Part shown: piece by piece, positions 34,792 to 43,728 of the stretch
How the letters are laid out: each line of letters begins with the position of its first letter
Position numbering within the stretch: position 1 is the first letter of the stretch
Origin: Acidobacteria bacterium Ga0074141
GTDB taxonomy: Bacteria; Acidobacteriota; Blastocatellia; Pyrinomonadales; Pyrinomonadaceae
DNA: 64,000 bases
Reading direction: 5' to 3'
Assembly: GCA_001464665.1 (NCBI GenBank)
Contig: LNDP01000024.1
Location: forward strand, 744,001 to 808,000
Made by a program: the position numbers and the translations under genes
The notes under the pieces: generated by a model
The model's input: the letters and a program-made list of their open reading frames with translations, nothing else
Told to the model about the DNA's origin: nothing
Databases searched by the model: none

Positions 34792-34989
34792 CTAGGCCGC
34801 TGTTTCGAAAAGTGCGAGGATCTGCTTGCCTTCGGTCGATTGCGGGTGGATCGTGCGGATGTGCTTTTCACCCTGCATTTCCCAAATGGCCGTTACCTCG
34901 CCGTCTTTCTCGACCGCCTGGTAATGCACATCTTCGGGGCTGGGCGCTTCTTCCGCAGCCTCGGCTGCTTGTACTGCTTCTTCTGACAT
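34792..34989 (-). CDS. Small acidic hypothetical protein (65 aa)
   Basis: The start at 34989 (ATG) is preceded by a TTG in frame; a GGAGA lies about 13 nt upstream, a poor fit. The product has an Ala/Glu-rich N-terminus (SEEAVQAAEAAEEAPSPEDV) and a compact C-terminal part (YQAVEKDGEVTAIWEMQGEK) that reads like a small beta-sheet domain. No family is recognised. A dedicated terminator follows. It stands between the aminotransferase and beta-lactamase-fold genes without an operon partner. Confidence 0.65.
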   Translation of the reverse strand: MSEEAVQAAEAAEEAPSPEDVHYQAVEKDGEVTAIWEMQGEKHIRTIHPQSTEGKQILALFETAA

Positions 34990-35093
34990 CAATTGGAAAC
35001 TGGTCTCCTGATCTATGTTTACTAAATCGACTGGTCTTTATCGGGCAAACAAGGATTTTTGCACAACTCCGCGAACGATGTCGAGTCCGAAAC

Positions 35094-36644
35094 CTACGGT
35101 TTACGCTTTGGTGCAAGCTCATAGAACCAAAAGTCGTTGTTCGGCTGGTCTATTTTCATCTCGTCCGGCCTGCCGTTTCGGTCGATATTAAACGTGACGA
35201 AGCCACGCGGAAAGTTGTAGGCGACCGAAGAACGCCAGCGGATCACGAACGTATCGTAGTGCCAATGCTCAATGTCGGCAACGAACCGAGGCGAGGGCAG
35301 AAATCGCATAACGAGCCGGCCGTTCTCTTCGCTTACGGTGATGTCGCCATAGAGTTCATCGCCATATGTGCCGGCATAATCGGCCAGCTTAAGCGTCGGC
35401 TTTGTGCCGGCGACGCGGGTCGCATCAACTCTCTTTGTCGCTTCCGCAGCGGCAACCTTGGCTCGCTCAGTGCCGGCGAGGGCCTCGGCGTTGTAGTCGC
35501 GTTCCGGAGCGTCGGTAAAGATATCGATCATCTTGCTCCGCATGACCCTGAATGCCGGCGATTCACTATTCGTCAGGATAACGAAGCCCGTGTTGAGTTC
35601 GGGTATCAGCACCGTGTAGGAAAGCATGCCGTCCAGCCCTCCGCTGTGTTCGACGATCTTCCGGCCGCGATAGTCGCTGACGAACCATCCCATCGCGACG
35701 CCGCGAAACTGCGTCGGCGGGGTCGAGCGGTCCCGCGGTTCGGCGACCTGCTGAGCCATATAGGGCTGCCACATCTCCCAGCTCCGCTCGCGGCTGAAGA
35801 TCTGCTTGCCCTCGAAAGTGCCGCGGCCGAGTTGCGTTCTGATCCACTTGGAAAGATCGTTGACCGACGAATTGAGTGCCGCCGCCGAGCTCGAGCCATC
35901 AACGTTTCCGCGGTGGAGCACACGCATCGAGCCGCCGGATTCGTTGTGCGGCCAGGCGGCGTTATCGGGCAGATCATTGACGCTGCAGGTCGTCTGACTC
36001 ATCCCGAGCGGCACGAGAATGCGTTCCCTAGCAAATGTGCACCAGGATTTGCCGGTCACCTTTTTAACGACCTCGCCGGCCGCTATGAACATCAGGTTCT
36101 GATATCCATACCGCGTGCGGAAGCTCGAAACGGGCTTCAGGTGCCGGACGCGTTCAAGTATTTCTTCTGGTTTATAGGTCGCCTCGTACCAAAGCAGGTC
36201 GCCGCTAAAAGTATCAAGCCCGACGCGATGCGTCACCAGATCGCGGATCAAAAGCTCGTTCGTCACCCACGGGTCGTACATCTCGAACTCGGGCAGGTAT
36301 TTCGAGACCTTGTCGTCCCACTTTATCTTGCCCTCGTCAACAAGTATCGCGAGCGTTGCGGTAGCAAAGGCCTTCGAGTTCGAAGCGATGGCGAATACCG
36401 TGTCGGCATCGACCGGCGAGTTCTTGCCGAGTTCTCGTGTACCGTAGCCCTTTGCGAATACGACCTTATCGTCGCGGACAACGGCTATCGCCATTCCCGG
36501 CTGCTTCTGATCGGCCAGCACTTTCTGAGCATAAGCGTCGATCGCCGTAAGCTTTTGTTCCGTCGTTTGAGCGTAAGCAAACGAACAAAATCCGACTACG
36601 ATCATGAGAAAGGAAACCAAGTGTTTTGCACGCATATGAGGCAT
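35094..36644 (-). CDS. Exported serine hydrolase, beta-lactamase/PBP-C fold
   Basis: 516 residues from the ATG at 36644, which has GGAG 7 nt upstream. Residues 1-25 are a signal peptide. The catalytic S88-x-x-K91 is SNSK, the YxN motif is Y181-Q-N183 (RTRYGYQNLMF), and VEHSGGLDGM supplies the HxG motif; all three class C elements are present. Residues 400-516 form a C-terminal lipocalin-like DUF3471 domain (LADYAGTYGDELYGDITVSE). Such two-domain proteins act as esterases, D-aminopeptidases or peptidases rather than antibiotic-degrading enzymes. It is monocistronic. Confidence 0.93.
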   Translation of the reverse strand: MPHMRAKHLVSFLMIVVGFCSFAYAQTTEQKLTAIDAYAQKVLADQKQPGMAIAVVRDDKVVFAKGYGTRELGKNSPVDADTVFAIASNSKAFATATLAILVDEGKIKWDDKVSKYLPEFEMYDPWVTNELLIRDLVTHRVGLDTFSGDLLWYEATYKPEEILERVRHLKPVSSFRTRYGYQNLMFIAAGEVVKKVTGKSWCTFARERILVPLGMSQTTCSVNDLPDNAAWPHNESGGSMRVLHRGNVDGSSSAAALNSSVNDLSKWIRTQLGRGTFEGKQIFSRERSWEMWQPYMAQQVAEPRDRSTPPTQFRGVAMGWFVSDYRGRKIVEHSGGLDGMLSYTVLIPELNTGFVILTNSESPAFRVMRSKMIDIFTDAPERDYNAEALAGTERAKVAAAEATKRVDATRVAGTKPTLKLADYAGTYGDELYGDITVSEENGRLVMRFLPSPRFVADIEHWHYDTFVIRWRSSVAYNFPRGFVTFNIDRNGRPDEMKIDQPNNDFWFYELAPKRKP

Positions 36645-36773
36645 TTTCTTCTCCACAAGTTGATGACCTCGCAATCGTATGCCTACTTTGGCCGATTTTC
36701 AAATCTTGCGGAGGTTCGCCGGTCGAAGAATGTACTTCCAAAAATCCTCTGATTTCTGTATTCTTTGCCAACA

Positions 36774-38561
36774 ATGTCGCCGATAGATATCACTCTCCTC
36801 CTGCTCGTAGTTGCGATCGTTCTCTTCGCGACCGAGAAGCTGCCTGTCGATGTTGTCGGCCTTTTGCTTGTGATGGCGCTTGTGTTCACGGGTGTGCTGA
36901 GCGTCGGGGAGGCGGTCGCCGGATTCGGTAACGATATCATCATCACCATCGCCGGGCTTTTCATTCTTGTCGGCGGCCTGATCAAAACCGGGTTGGTAGA
37001 TCTGATCGGTCGACGGCTTCACAAACTGGCCGGCGACAGCGAATTCGTCCTTACGGCACTGATAATGGCGACCGCAGCTCTTTCGGCCTCGGTATTAAAG
37101 AACACGACAACGACCGCGATGTTTCTTCCTGTCGTCATCGGGCTCGCAGCAAAGGCAAAGTTGCCTCCTTCGAAGCTGCTGATGCCGCTTGCCTTCGGGG
37201 CGATCCTTGGCGGAAGCTGCACACTCATCGGAACATCTACAAATCTCGCCGTCAGCGGAGCGATCCAGCGTTACGGCCTCGCCCCGCTTTCGATGTTCGA
37301 GCTGACACCGGTTGGGATCGTAATGGTCCTGGTCGGTATCTTTTACATGCTTGTACTCGGCCGCCGAATGCTGCCCTCTGCCGGCGGCGGCGAATCGCTG
37401 ACGGATCAATACAGCATTCGCGACTATATCTCTGAGTTAATGGTGCTGCCCGGGTCTCGTTTGATCGGCAAAACACTCGGAGAAGCGAGCCTGACATCCG
37501 AGCTCGACCTCGCCATCCTCAACATCATCCGCGACGACGAAAAGCGCATTGCGCCCGGAGCAAATGAGCGGATCCGGATGGGCGACATCCTCATCGTCGA
37601 AGGCAAGATCAGCGAATTGCTCCGTGTAAAGGAAGAGGTCGGGCTCGAACTCCGCCCCGATTTCAAACTCAACGACCATGTTCTCGAATATCAAAGCGTC
37701 GAGCTGTTCGAGGTGCTGATAATGCGCGACTCGGCCTTCGTCGGACAGACGATGAAGACGCTGCGCTTTCGGCAAACGTATGACCTGACCGTGCTCGCCA
37801 TCAACCGCCACGGTGAAACGGTTATCGACAAAATGAGCGATACGATGCTTAAGTTTGGCGATGTGCTCCTCGTTCAGGGCTCGCGAGACAGGATCGAGCC
37901 GCTCGTCGCCGATGGCGAGATACTTCTGCTCGAAGACCTCTCAGCAAAGAGCATGCGGCTTGAAAAACGCAAGTGGGCAATTGCCGCATTTGCGTTGTTC
38001 CTGGCCCTCTCCGTTTCAGGTATCGTTTCGGGGATCACGATCCCGCTCGCGATGGCGGTACTTGCCGGGGTTTTTCTTCTGCTTGCAACCAAAACGGTCC
38101 GCTACGCGGAGATGTATCAGCTCATCGATTTCAGGCTCCTGGTGCTCATCGCCTGCATGATGAGCTTTGGCGTAGCGATGGAAAAGACCGGTGCTGACCA
38201 GTACCTCGCCGGGCTTATCGAGACCTACTTTGGTACTCTCGGCCCGGCAGCCGTGCTCGCCGGGTTCTTCATTCTGACAGTGGCCCTGACCCAGCCGATG
38301 TCAAATCAGGCAGCAGCTCTCGTCGTTCTGCCGGTCGCGGTCAAAACGGCAATAGCCCTCGGCTACAATCCGCGGACGTTCGTCATCGCCGTCACCCTTG
38401 CCGCATCCTTCTCATTTATCACACCACTTGAGCCGGCGTGCGTGTTGGTCTATGGCCCGGGCCGCTATCGATTTATGGATTTCGTAAAGGTCGGGACGAT
38501 CCTGACGATACTCGTGTTCGCTGTCTCGATGGTGCTCGTGCCCGTCTTCTGGCCATTTTAG
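36774..38561 (+). CDS. SLC13-type transporter with two internal RCK-C (TrkA-C) domains
   Basis: 595 residues from the ATG at 36774. The first half has about five membrane helices with SLC13/ArsB-type motifs (KNTTTTAMFLPVVIGLAAKA, GGSCTLIGTSTNLAVSGAIQ). Residues about 215-385 are two soluble RCK-C domains (SRLIGKTLGEASLTSELDLA and FVGQTMKTLRFRQTYDL), and the membrane part then continues to the C-terminus (TQPMSNQAAALVVLPVAVKT). The family imports sulfate, dicarboxylates or related anions; the RCK-C pair probably binds a regulatory ligand. No ribosome binding site is visible, and TATTCT at 36759-36764 lies 9 nt upstream, so the mRNA may be leaderless. Confidence 0.9.
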   Translation: MSPIDITLLLLVVAIVLFATEKLPVDVVGLLLVMALVFTGVLSVGEAVAGFGNDIIITIAGLFILVGGLIKTGLVDLIGRRLHKLAGDSEFVLTALIMATAALSASVLKNTTTTAMFLPVVIGLAAKAKLPPSKLLMPLAFGAILGGSCTLIGTSTNLAVSGAIQRYGLAPLSMFELTPVGIVMVLVGIFYMLVLGRRMLPSAGGGESLTDQYSIRDYISELMVLPGSRLIGKTLGEASLTSELDLAILNIIRDDEKRIAPGANERIRMGDILIVEGKISELLRVKEEVGLELRPDFKLNDHVLEYQSVELFEVLIMRDSAFVGQTMKTLRFRQTYDLTVLAINRHGETVIDKMSDTMLKFGDVLLVQGSRDRIEPLVADGEILLLEDLSAKSMRLEKRKWAIAAFALFLALSVSGIVSGITIPLAMAVLAGVFLLLATKTVRYAEMYQLIDFRLLVLIACMMSFGVAMEKTGADQYLAGLIETYFGTLGPAAVLAGFFILTVALTQPMSNQAAALVVLPVAVKTAIALGYNPRTFVIAVTLAASFSFITPLEPACVLVYGPGRYRFMDFVKVGTILTILVFAVSMVLVPVFWPF

Positions 38562-39631
38562 TTCTGCATGGCCCCGAATATTTTTCGCAGTGAAAGTCCT
38601 CTGCTGATCAATATCGCAAGCCCGGTCATTGCCCAAAAGAGTATTCGGCCTTTCCGGATCAACGCAAGCGTTACGCCGATGCCGACGCCGATGCCTACCG
38701 TTTCCGCAACGAACTGTGCCCCGGCCTCATCGACCCCGATCAGGAAAGGAATCAGCTTAAAAACGATCGAGATCAACCGGCTGACGGATTCGAGCAGAAA
38801 AGCATTCAAGGCGGTCGCGCCTGTGTCCGTGATGCGGCTAAGAATGAACAAGACCTCTAAGACGCCAAGGGCATGAAACGCGGCGTTGAGCAAACAGATG
38901 GGGATGACCCGGCTCGGGTGTCGCCGGTAATAGCCGAAGATCAGGTTTTCGAAGAGGCGAACCTGAAGCCGTCCGGCCTCGAGCAATCGTGTCAAAATAC
39001 CGCGCCGATAGAGCCATTCGCACGCCTCGCTCGCAATGTGCCACTGCCGCAGCACGAGCAAGACGATAAGCGCTATAGCGGCGAGCAGTCCGACAATGAG
39101 AAGGTCGATGGTCAGTATCCAACCATCGTCGAGGTCGAAGGTGCGAAGAAACGTGAACGCCCCGAGCATCAGGAAAACGCTGGTCGTCACACTATAAAAA
39201 AGATTCTCGGTCGCGACCGATGAAAGCCCGACAACCAGCGGCACTTTCCGCCGGACCGCGACGGCCTTGGCCGTTCCACTGATGACGATGCCGAGCGGGA
39301 TCATGCTGCTCAATGCTTCGCCGATCAGCACCGCCGGCACCGTGTCCCGCATCTCAAGCCGGTAAGGCTCGTAAACCGAAAGCTTCCACGAAAGCGACCG
39401 GATGAGAACCCGGACGAAATAGATCGCAAGAATGACGGCAAAACCGAAAAACCCAAAGCGGCGAATGTTATCAATGATCTCTCCGACGCCGACCGTGTAT
39501 ATGAAATAGATGAAAAGGCCGACGCCAAAAAGCGTCAGGAGAGCGGCTACGGCCTTCAGCCGCGAGACTTGCTTTCGGTCGGCCCTTGGAAGGGCGCCTT
39601 CTTCGGATAAATCGTCCGGTTTGGTAACCAC
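38558..39631 (-). CDS. Membrane protein of the lysylphosphatidylglycerol synthase TM/flippase family
   Basis: 357 residues with about eight membrane helices. RVLIRSLSWKLSVYEPYRLE, LIGEALSSMIPLGIVISGTA and LIPFLIGVDEAGAQFVAETVG match the LPG-synthase-TM (YbhN/AglD-type) family, which holds integral flippase-like proteins. The C-terminal catalytic LPG synthase domain is absent, so lipid aminoacylation is not supported. The stop codon overlaps that of the convergent transporter gene by 4 nt. A short cytoplasmic N-terminus (MVTKPDDLSEEGALPRADRK) precedes helix 1. Confidence 0.85.
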   Translation of the reverse strand: MVTKPDDLSEEGALPRADRKQVSRLKAVAALLTLFGVGLFIYFIYTVGVGEIIDNIRRFGFFGFAVILAIYFVRVLIRSLSWKLSVYEPYRLEMRDTVPAVLIGEALSSMIPLGIVISGTAKAVAVRRKVPLVVGLSSVATENLFYSVTTSVFLMLGAFTFLRTFDLDDGWILTIDLLIVGLLAAIALIVLLVLRQWHIASEACEWLYRRGILTRLLEAGRLQVRLFENLIFGYYRRHPSRVIPICLLNAAFHALGVLEVLFILSRITDTGATALNAFLLESVSRLISIVFKLIPFLIGVDEAGAQFVAETVGIGVGIGVTLALIRKGRILFWAMTGLAILISRGLSLRKIFGAMQN

Positions 39632-39722
39632 TTATTTTGCCTTTGCCGCGGGGCTTATCTTAAGATGGTAGTTTAACGAACACTACGTAACAAAAACTAA
39701 CGATCACAAAAGAGGTATTTTT

Positions 39723-40904
39723 ATGTCCGCAACTGCAGCAGCTTCAGCCGAAAACAATCCGGGCCTGACCGCCCTTACCGAAGAAGAAGAACTTTTCCGT
39801 GCTTCCGTTCGTGAATTTGCCGAGGGCGAGATCCGCCCGAAGGTCGAAGAAATGGAACACAACAGCAAGCTCGATGCGGGCATTATCAAGCAATGCTTTG
39901 AGCTCGGGTTGATGGCGATCGAGTCGCCGGAGGAATACGGCGGTGCGGGCTCGACCATCTTCAACGCGATCGTCGCGATCGAAGAGCTTGCCCGGGTCGA
40001 TGCAAGCGTCTCTGTCTTTGTGGACGTCCACAACACGCTCGTCACCAACGCCTTTATGCGGTGGGCCAGCGACGAGCAGAAGAAAAAATACCTGCCGCAG
40101 CTTGCCGAAGGCCGCGTTGGCGCCTATGCACTCAGCGAAGCCGCTTCGGGCTCCGATGCCTTTGCGCTGACGACCCGTGCCGTCGACAAGGGCGACCACT
40201 ACGAGCTCACCGGCCAGAAGCTTTGGATCACCAACGGCAACGAAGCCGAGATCTTCATCCTCTTCGCGACCGTCGACCCGGCCGCCGGCTACAAGGGCAT
40301 AACCGCGTTCATCGTTGAGAAGGGCTTCGAAGGATTTACCGTCGGCAAAAAGGAAGACAAGCTCGGCATTCGGGCCTCTTCGACGACGGAACTGATCCTC
40401 GATGGCTGCAAGGTGCCGAAAGAGAACGTGCTCGGCGAGGTCGGAAAGGGCTACAAGGTCTCGATCGAAACGCTCAACGAAGGCCGCATCGGCATCGGCG
40501 CACAGATGCTCGGCATCGCCCAGGGTGCCTACGAAGCCGCGCTGAAATACACCACCGAACGCGAGCAGTTTGGCCAGTCGATCAACAACTTCCAGGCCGT
40601 GCAGTTCCAGCTTGCCGAGATGGCGGTCGAGATCGAAGCGACCCGCCTGCTTGTCTACAACGCCGCCCGTCTCAAAGACGCCGGCAAGCCTTTCATCAAA
40701 GAAGCCGCCATCGCCAAGCTCTACTCCTCGCGGTGCGCCGAGGCCGTCGCCTCAAAGGCGATCGAACTCTTTGGTGGCTATGGCTACGTCAAGGATTACC
40801 CGGTCGAAAAATACTGGCGCGACTCAAAGATCGGCTCCATCTACGAAGGCACCTCAAACATGCAGCTTCAGACGATAGCCAAGCTGATAATGAGCGGGAA
40901 ATAG
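39723..40904 (+). CDS. Acyl-CoA dehydrogenase (short/branched-chain type)
   Basis: 393 residues. The FAD-binding segments GAYALSEAASGSDA and LWITNGNEAEIFI and the C-terminal RDSKIGSIYEGTSNMQ are intact. The catalytic base E375 is in the IYEGT position used by short-chain, glutaryl- and branched-chain enzymes. The signature GLMAIESPEEYGGAG is conserved. It oxidises acyl-CoA to 2-enoyl-CoA and passes electrons to ETF. The AAAGAGG ribosome binding site is 8 nt from the start. No other fatty-acid oxidation gene lies nearby; a toxin-antitoxin pair follows. Confidence 0.95.
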   Translation: MSATAAASAENNPGLTALTEEEELFRASVREFAEGEIRPKVEEMEHNSKLDAGIIKQCFELGLMAIESPEEYGGAGSTIFNAIVAIEELARVDASVSVFVDVHNTLVTNAFMRWASDEQKKKYLPQLAEGRVGAYALSEAASGSDAFALTTRAVDKGDHYELTGQKLWITNGNEAEIFILFATVDPAAGYKGITAFIVEKGFEGFTVGKKEDKLGIRASSTTELILDGCKVPKENVLGEVGKGYKVSIETLNEGRIGIGAQMLGIAQGAYEAALKYTTEREQFGQSINNFQAVQFQLAEMAVEIEATRLLVYNAARLKDAGKPFIKEAAIAKLYSSRCAEAVASKAIELFGGYGYVKDYPVEKYWRDSKIGSIYEGTSNMQLQTIAKLIMSGK

Positions 40905-40941
40905 TATCCGAGAAACAGCGATCTTATGGTAAATTCTGCTT

Positions 40942-41172
40942 ATGTTGACGTTTGAGGTTGAAATCGTAGATCCAAAAGTTGAGGTGACTTTACGTGAGAT
41001 GGAGCGCGAAAGTCGGATCAAGCTCAAAAAGCTCTCGGAAACGCGCTCAAAGAACGGCGGGAAGAAGCCTGCTGAGAAGCAACCGTTAAAGTTCGGAGCT
41101 ATGAAAGGGCTGGTTTTGTATATGGCTGACGACTTCGACGCCCCGCTTGAGGATTTTGAGGAATACATGTGA
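40942..41172 (+). CDS. Putative antitoxin of a VapBC-like pair (DUF2281-like)
   Basis: 76 residues. The N-terminal part is charged and helical (EVTLREMERESRIKLKKLSE), and the C-terminus is FGAMKGLVLYMADDFDAPLE then DFEEYM, a tail typical of DUF2281-like antitoxins that thread into PIN toxins. The stop codon overlaps the start of the PIN gene by one base (TGATG), so the two are translationally coupled. The N-terminal DNA-binding fold cannot be confirmed by eye. Confidence 0.78.
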   Translation: MLTFEVEIVDPKVEVTLREMERESRIKLKKLSETRSKNGGKKPAEKQPLKFGAMKGLVLYMADDFDAPLEDFEEYM

Positions 41173-41552
41173 TGCGTATTTTGATAGATACGCATATTCT
41201 TATCTGGCACCTTGAAGGCGATGAGCAACTGTCACCTGACCGGCGATTACTTATCACGGACCCTGAAAACGTCATTTTTGTAAGCATTGCCAGCTTCTGG
41301 GAAGTTGCAATTAAATCGAGCCTCGGAAAATTGTCACTATCACGATCGATCAGCGAGATTTTCGCTGAAGTAGATAGCTCGGCAACTTCGCTTCTCGCGA
41401 TCGAACCGAGTCATACCCTTCAAGTTTCCTCGCTTCCTTTTCACCACAAAGACCCTTTCGATCGAATGATCATTGCTCAGGCTCTCGTCGAGGACTTGTC
41501 CTTAGTGAGCAATGACGTTAATTTCGCTACGTACGGAGTGGAATTGCTTTGA
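41172..41552 (+). CDS. PIN-domain toxin (VapC-like ribonuclease)
   Basis: 126 residues. Conserved acidic residues of the PIN active site are visible: D6 (ILIDTH), E44 (SFWEVAIK), D94/D97 (KDPFDRMIIAQAL) and D115 (SNDVNF). The segment SFWEVAIKSSLGKL is diagnostic of the VapC subgroup partnered with DUF2281 antitoxins. It would cleave RNA when freed from its antitoxin. Its stop overlaps the TTG start of the next gene by 4 nt, so the acetyltransferase is coupled to it. Confidence 0.92.
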   Translation: MRILIDTHILIWHLEGDEQLSPDRRLLITDPENVIFVSIASFWEVAIKSSLGKLSLSRSISEIFAEVDSSATSLLAIEPSHTLQVSSLPFHHKDPFDRMIIAQALVEDLSLVSNDVNFATYGVELL

Positions 41553-42067
41553 CCTCCATTCGCCGAGCAAACGCCCTTGACGCCGAAATGTTGACCGAGC
41601 TTGCTCGCGTTACGTTTTGGGATGCTTTTCATGAGCATCCGAAGAATGCGCCGGAGGATATGGCGGCTTATATGGCTGAGGCGTTTAGCCGCGAGACGGT
41701 GGCGGCGGAGCTCGCCGACCCAAAGAACATCTTTCTGCTCGCGGAGATCGAAGGCGAGGCCGCAGGTTATGCAAAGCTGACCATCGGCGCCATCGAAGAG
41801 GGCATCACCGCCGAGCGGCCGATCGAGCTCAACCGGCTCTATTCGCACCAGCGTTTCTTAGGGAAAGGCGTCGGGCAGGCATTGATGGATGAGTGCTTTG
41901 CCGCGGCCCGCGAACAAGGCTGTGATGTGATGTGGCTCGGCGTTTGGGAATATAACCCGCGGGCACAGCGGTTCTACGAAAAGAACGGCTTCCGTTTCGT
42001 CGGGTCGCACGTCTTCTTACTAGGCTCCGACCCGCAAACCGACCTCCTGATGCAATTGGAGTTATGA
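41549..42067 (+). CDS. GNAT acetyltransferase coupled to the toxin gene
   Basis: 172 residues with a TTG start inside the toxin stop codon (TTGA overlap). The GNAT acetyl-CoA motif A is LYSHQRFLGKGVGQALMDEC, with the R/Q-x-x-G-x-G/A pattern (FLGKGVG). Motif B ends NPRAQRFYEKNGFRFVGSHV. The substrate is unknown; the nearest look is to RimI/PaiA-type acetyltransferases. It overlaps the next gene by 4 nt (ATGA). Association with a type II toxin-antitoxin pair by overlap is unusual. Confidence 0.87.
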   Translation: MTSIRRANALDAEMLTELARVTFWDAFHEHPKNAPEDMAAYMAEAFSRETVAAELADPKNIFLLAEIEGEAAGYAKLTIGAIEEGITAERPIELNRLYSHQRFLGKGVGQALMDECFAAAREQGCDVMWLGVWEYNPRAQRFYEKNGFRFVGSHVFLLGSDPQTDLLMQLEL

Positions 42068-42621
42068 GTGAACCCATTAAGATCGATGTTGTATATACTG
42101 CCGAGGATTATGCTCGCGGGGCTCTATTCATAACCCGTCGGAAATGGTGGGTTCGTTATTTTTTTGTTATTGCAGCGATCGCTTTATGGGGCGTGTTCGG
42201 AATGGCTTACTTGCTATCGCCCGAAAGTGGCAAGATTGCCCTCGGAAGGAATCTAATTGTCATATTTCTCGCCACCGCGATCGTTTTAGTTTTTGGCTTT
42301 TTCAATAGCCGAAAGACTTCAAATAGGGCACTTCGTCGTCGGTTCCAAAAGCAGATAGATTCCTCGCCGGCCATGCAGGAGCCGAAGTACGTATCCATTG
42401 ACGGCCAAGGCATTTCGTCCACCCAAAGCCTCGGCTCGGGCGATGTGAGTTGGGCGGCAGTTATCGAGGTTGTCGAAACATCCGACGATTTCTTTTTCTT
42501 TACCGCTAAGGATTTCGCTCAATTCATCCCTCAACACGCGTTTGCTGACGATAATGAACGTTCGCGATTGCGGGCCATTCTTCGAGAGCAATTCGGCGAG
42601 CAGGCAAAACTATTGCGCTAA
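42064..42621 (+). CDS. YcxB-like membrane protein
   Basis: 185 residues. Two hydrophobic segments lie at about 30-52 and 63-80 (RYFFVIAAIALWGVFGMAYL, then RNLIVIFLATAIVLVFGFF). The soluble C-terminal part (EPKYVSIDGQGISSTQSLGS, then GDVSWAAVIEVVETSDDFFF and RSRLRAILREQFG) is the YcxB-like domain seen in bacterial membrane proteins. Its role is unknown. It starts inside the GNAT stop codon and is the last gene of the coupled four-gene chain that begins with the antitoxin. Confidence 0.8.
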   Translation: MSEPIKIDVVYTAEDYARGALFITRRKWWVRYFFVIAAIALWGVFGMAYLLSPESGKIALGRNLIVIFLATAIVLVFGFFNSRKTSNRALRRRFQKQIDSSPAMQEPKYVSIDGQGISSTQSLGSGDVSWAAVIEVVETSDDFFFFTAKDFAQFIPQHAFADDNERSRLRAILREQFGEQAKLLR

Positions 42622-42648
42622 GTCCATAGATGCGGTATCGTTGCATCT

Positions 42649-43662
42649 GTGCGACAGGTTACAAATCCTCCCTATCCCTATGACCGCTATTCCGCGGAGT
42701 ATGTCGGCGAGCCGCCGCCGACAAAGCTTGAGGTTTTTGAAGAGACCTCGACCAAAAAGATAATCACAAAGGCATTCGCCTCAGATTGGGAAGGCGGCTT
42801 TCGCTACACGGTAAATTGCTACCGCGGCTGCGTTCATGGCTGCACATATTGCTTTGCCCGGCAGTATCATGAATATCTCGGCTACGGTGCCGGCACGGAC
42901 TTCGAAACGAAGATCGTCGTCAAGCCAAACGCGCCGCGGCTCCTTCGCGAGGAGCTGAAGCGAACGCGCGACCGGATGCCGCATCTTGATTTCTCTTTCG
43001 CGACCGATCCGTATCTGCCGCTTGAGGCTGAGTACAAGCTGACCCGACAGTGCCTCGAGGTCTGTGCCGAGTTTCGCGTACCGGTCGCGATAATCACAAA
43101 ATCGCCGCTCGTCACCCGCGATCTTGACGTCCTAAAACGCCTCTCAAAGGTATCGGTCTTTTTCTCGCTCCCGTTTCTTACAAAGGAACGGTCGAACCCC
43201 TTCGAGCCCTATACGCCCGTCCCCGAGGCACGCTTCCGGGCGATGAAAACGCTTTCAGATGCCGGCATCGCGACCGGTATCGGCATCGCACCCGTGATTC
43301 CCGGTTACAACGAATCCGACATTCCCGGCCTGCTTGAGCGGGCAAAGGAGTGCGGTGCCCGCCGGGCTTTTATGTCGATGCTGCACATTGATACCGATTC
43401 CATCGAGCAATTCTTTGTCCAGAAAATGAACGAACGCCTCCCCGAAACGCGCGTCCGCAAGATCATCAACACAATGCACCGCGAACGCGGCGGGAGCCTA
43501 CGCCACCGCTCATTTGCCGAACGCTCGATCGGCCGCACAGAGCAATGGGACGTCACCGTCAAGCTCTTTGAGTTCCACGCCAAACGGCTCGGCTTCAAAC
43601 AGCACGAACGCCCGGTCGTAGAAGACACCCCGGCAGAACCCGCCCAACAAAGTCTCTTTTAA
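42649..43662 (+). CDS. Radical SAM protein, SplB/Rv2578c-like
   Basis: 337 residues with GTG start. The radical SAM motif C61-x3-C65-x2-C68 lies in NCYRGCVHGCTYCFARQYHE. Downstream segments (LDFSFATDPYLPLEAEYKLT, GIGIAPVIPGYNESDIPGLL) match the Rv2578c group, which shares the fold of spore photoproduct lyase. The reaction is unknown; SplB-like members repair DNA photoproducts, but the Rv2578c group lacks that evidence. The C-terminal KLFEFHAKRLGFKQHERPVV has no extra cysteine cluster. A short ambiguous ribosome binding site precedes it. Confidence 0.88.
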   Translation: MRQVTNPPYPYDRYSAEYVGEPPPTKLEVFEETSTKKIITKAFASDWEGGFRYTVNCYRGCVHGCTYCFARQYHEYLGYGAGTDFETKIVVKPNAPRLLREELKRTRDRMPHLDFSFATDPYLPLEAEYKLTRQCLEVCAEFRVPVAIITKSPLVTRDLDVLKRLSKVSVFFSLPFLTKERSNPFEPYTPVPEARFRAMKTLSDAGIATGIGIAPVIPGYNESDIPGLLERAKECGARRAFMSMLHIDTDSIEQFFVQKMNERLPETRVRKIINTMHRERGGSLRHRSFAERSIGRTEQWDVTVKLFEFHAKRLGFKQHERPVVEDTPAEPAQQSLF

Positions 43663-43728
43663 CCCCATCTCCGGGTCACCGCGTCTCTTTGTCTCTGCCT
43701 CTCTCCGGTTATAATCTTTCTTTAAGCT

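Noticed and set aside
34563-36752. A 729-codon plus-strand open frame opposite the beta-lactamase-fold gene
   Set aside because: It is antisense to a conserved enzyme with all catalytic motifs, has no ribosome binding site and its translation has no recognisable fold. It arises from GC-rich codon bias.
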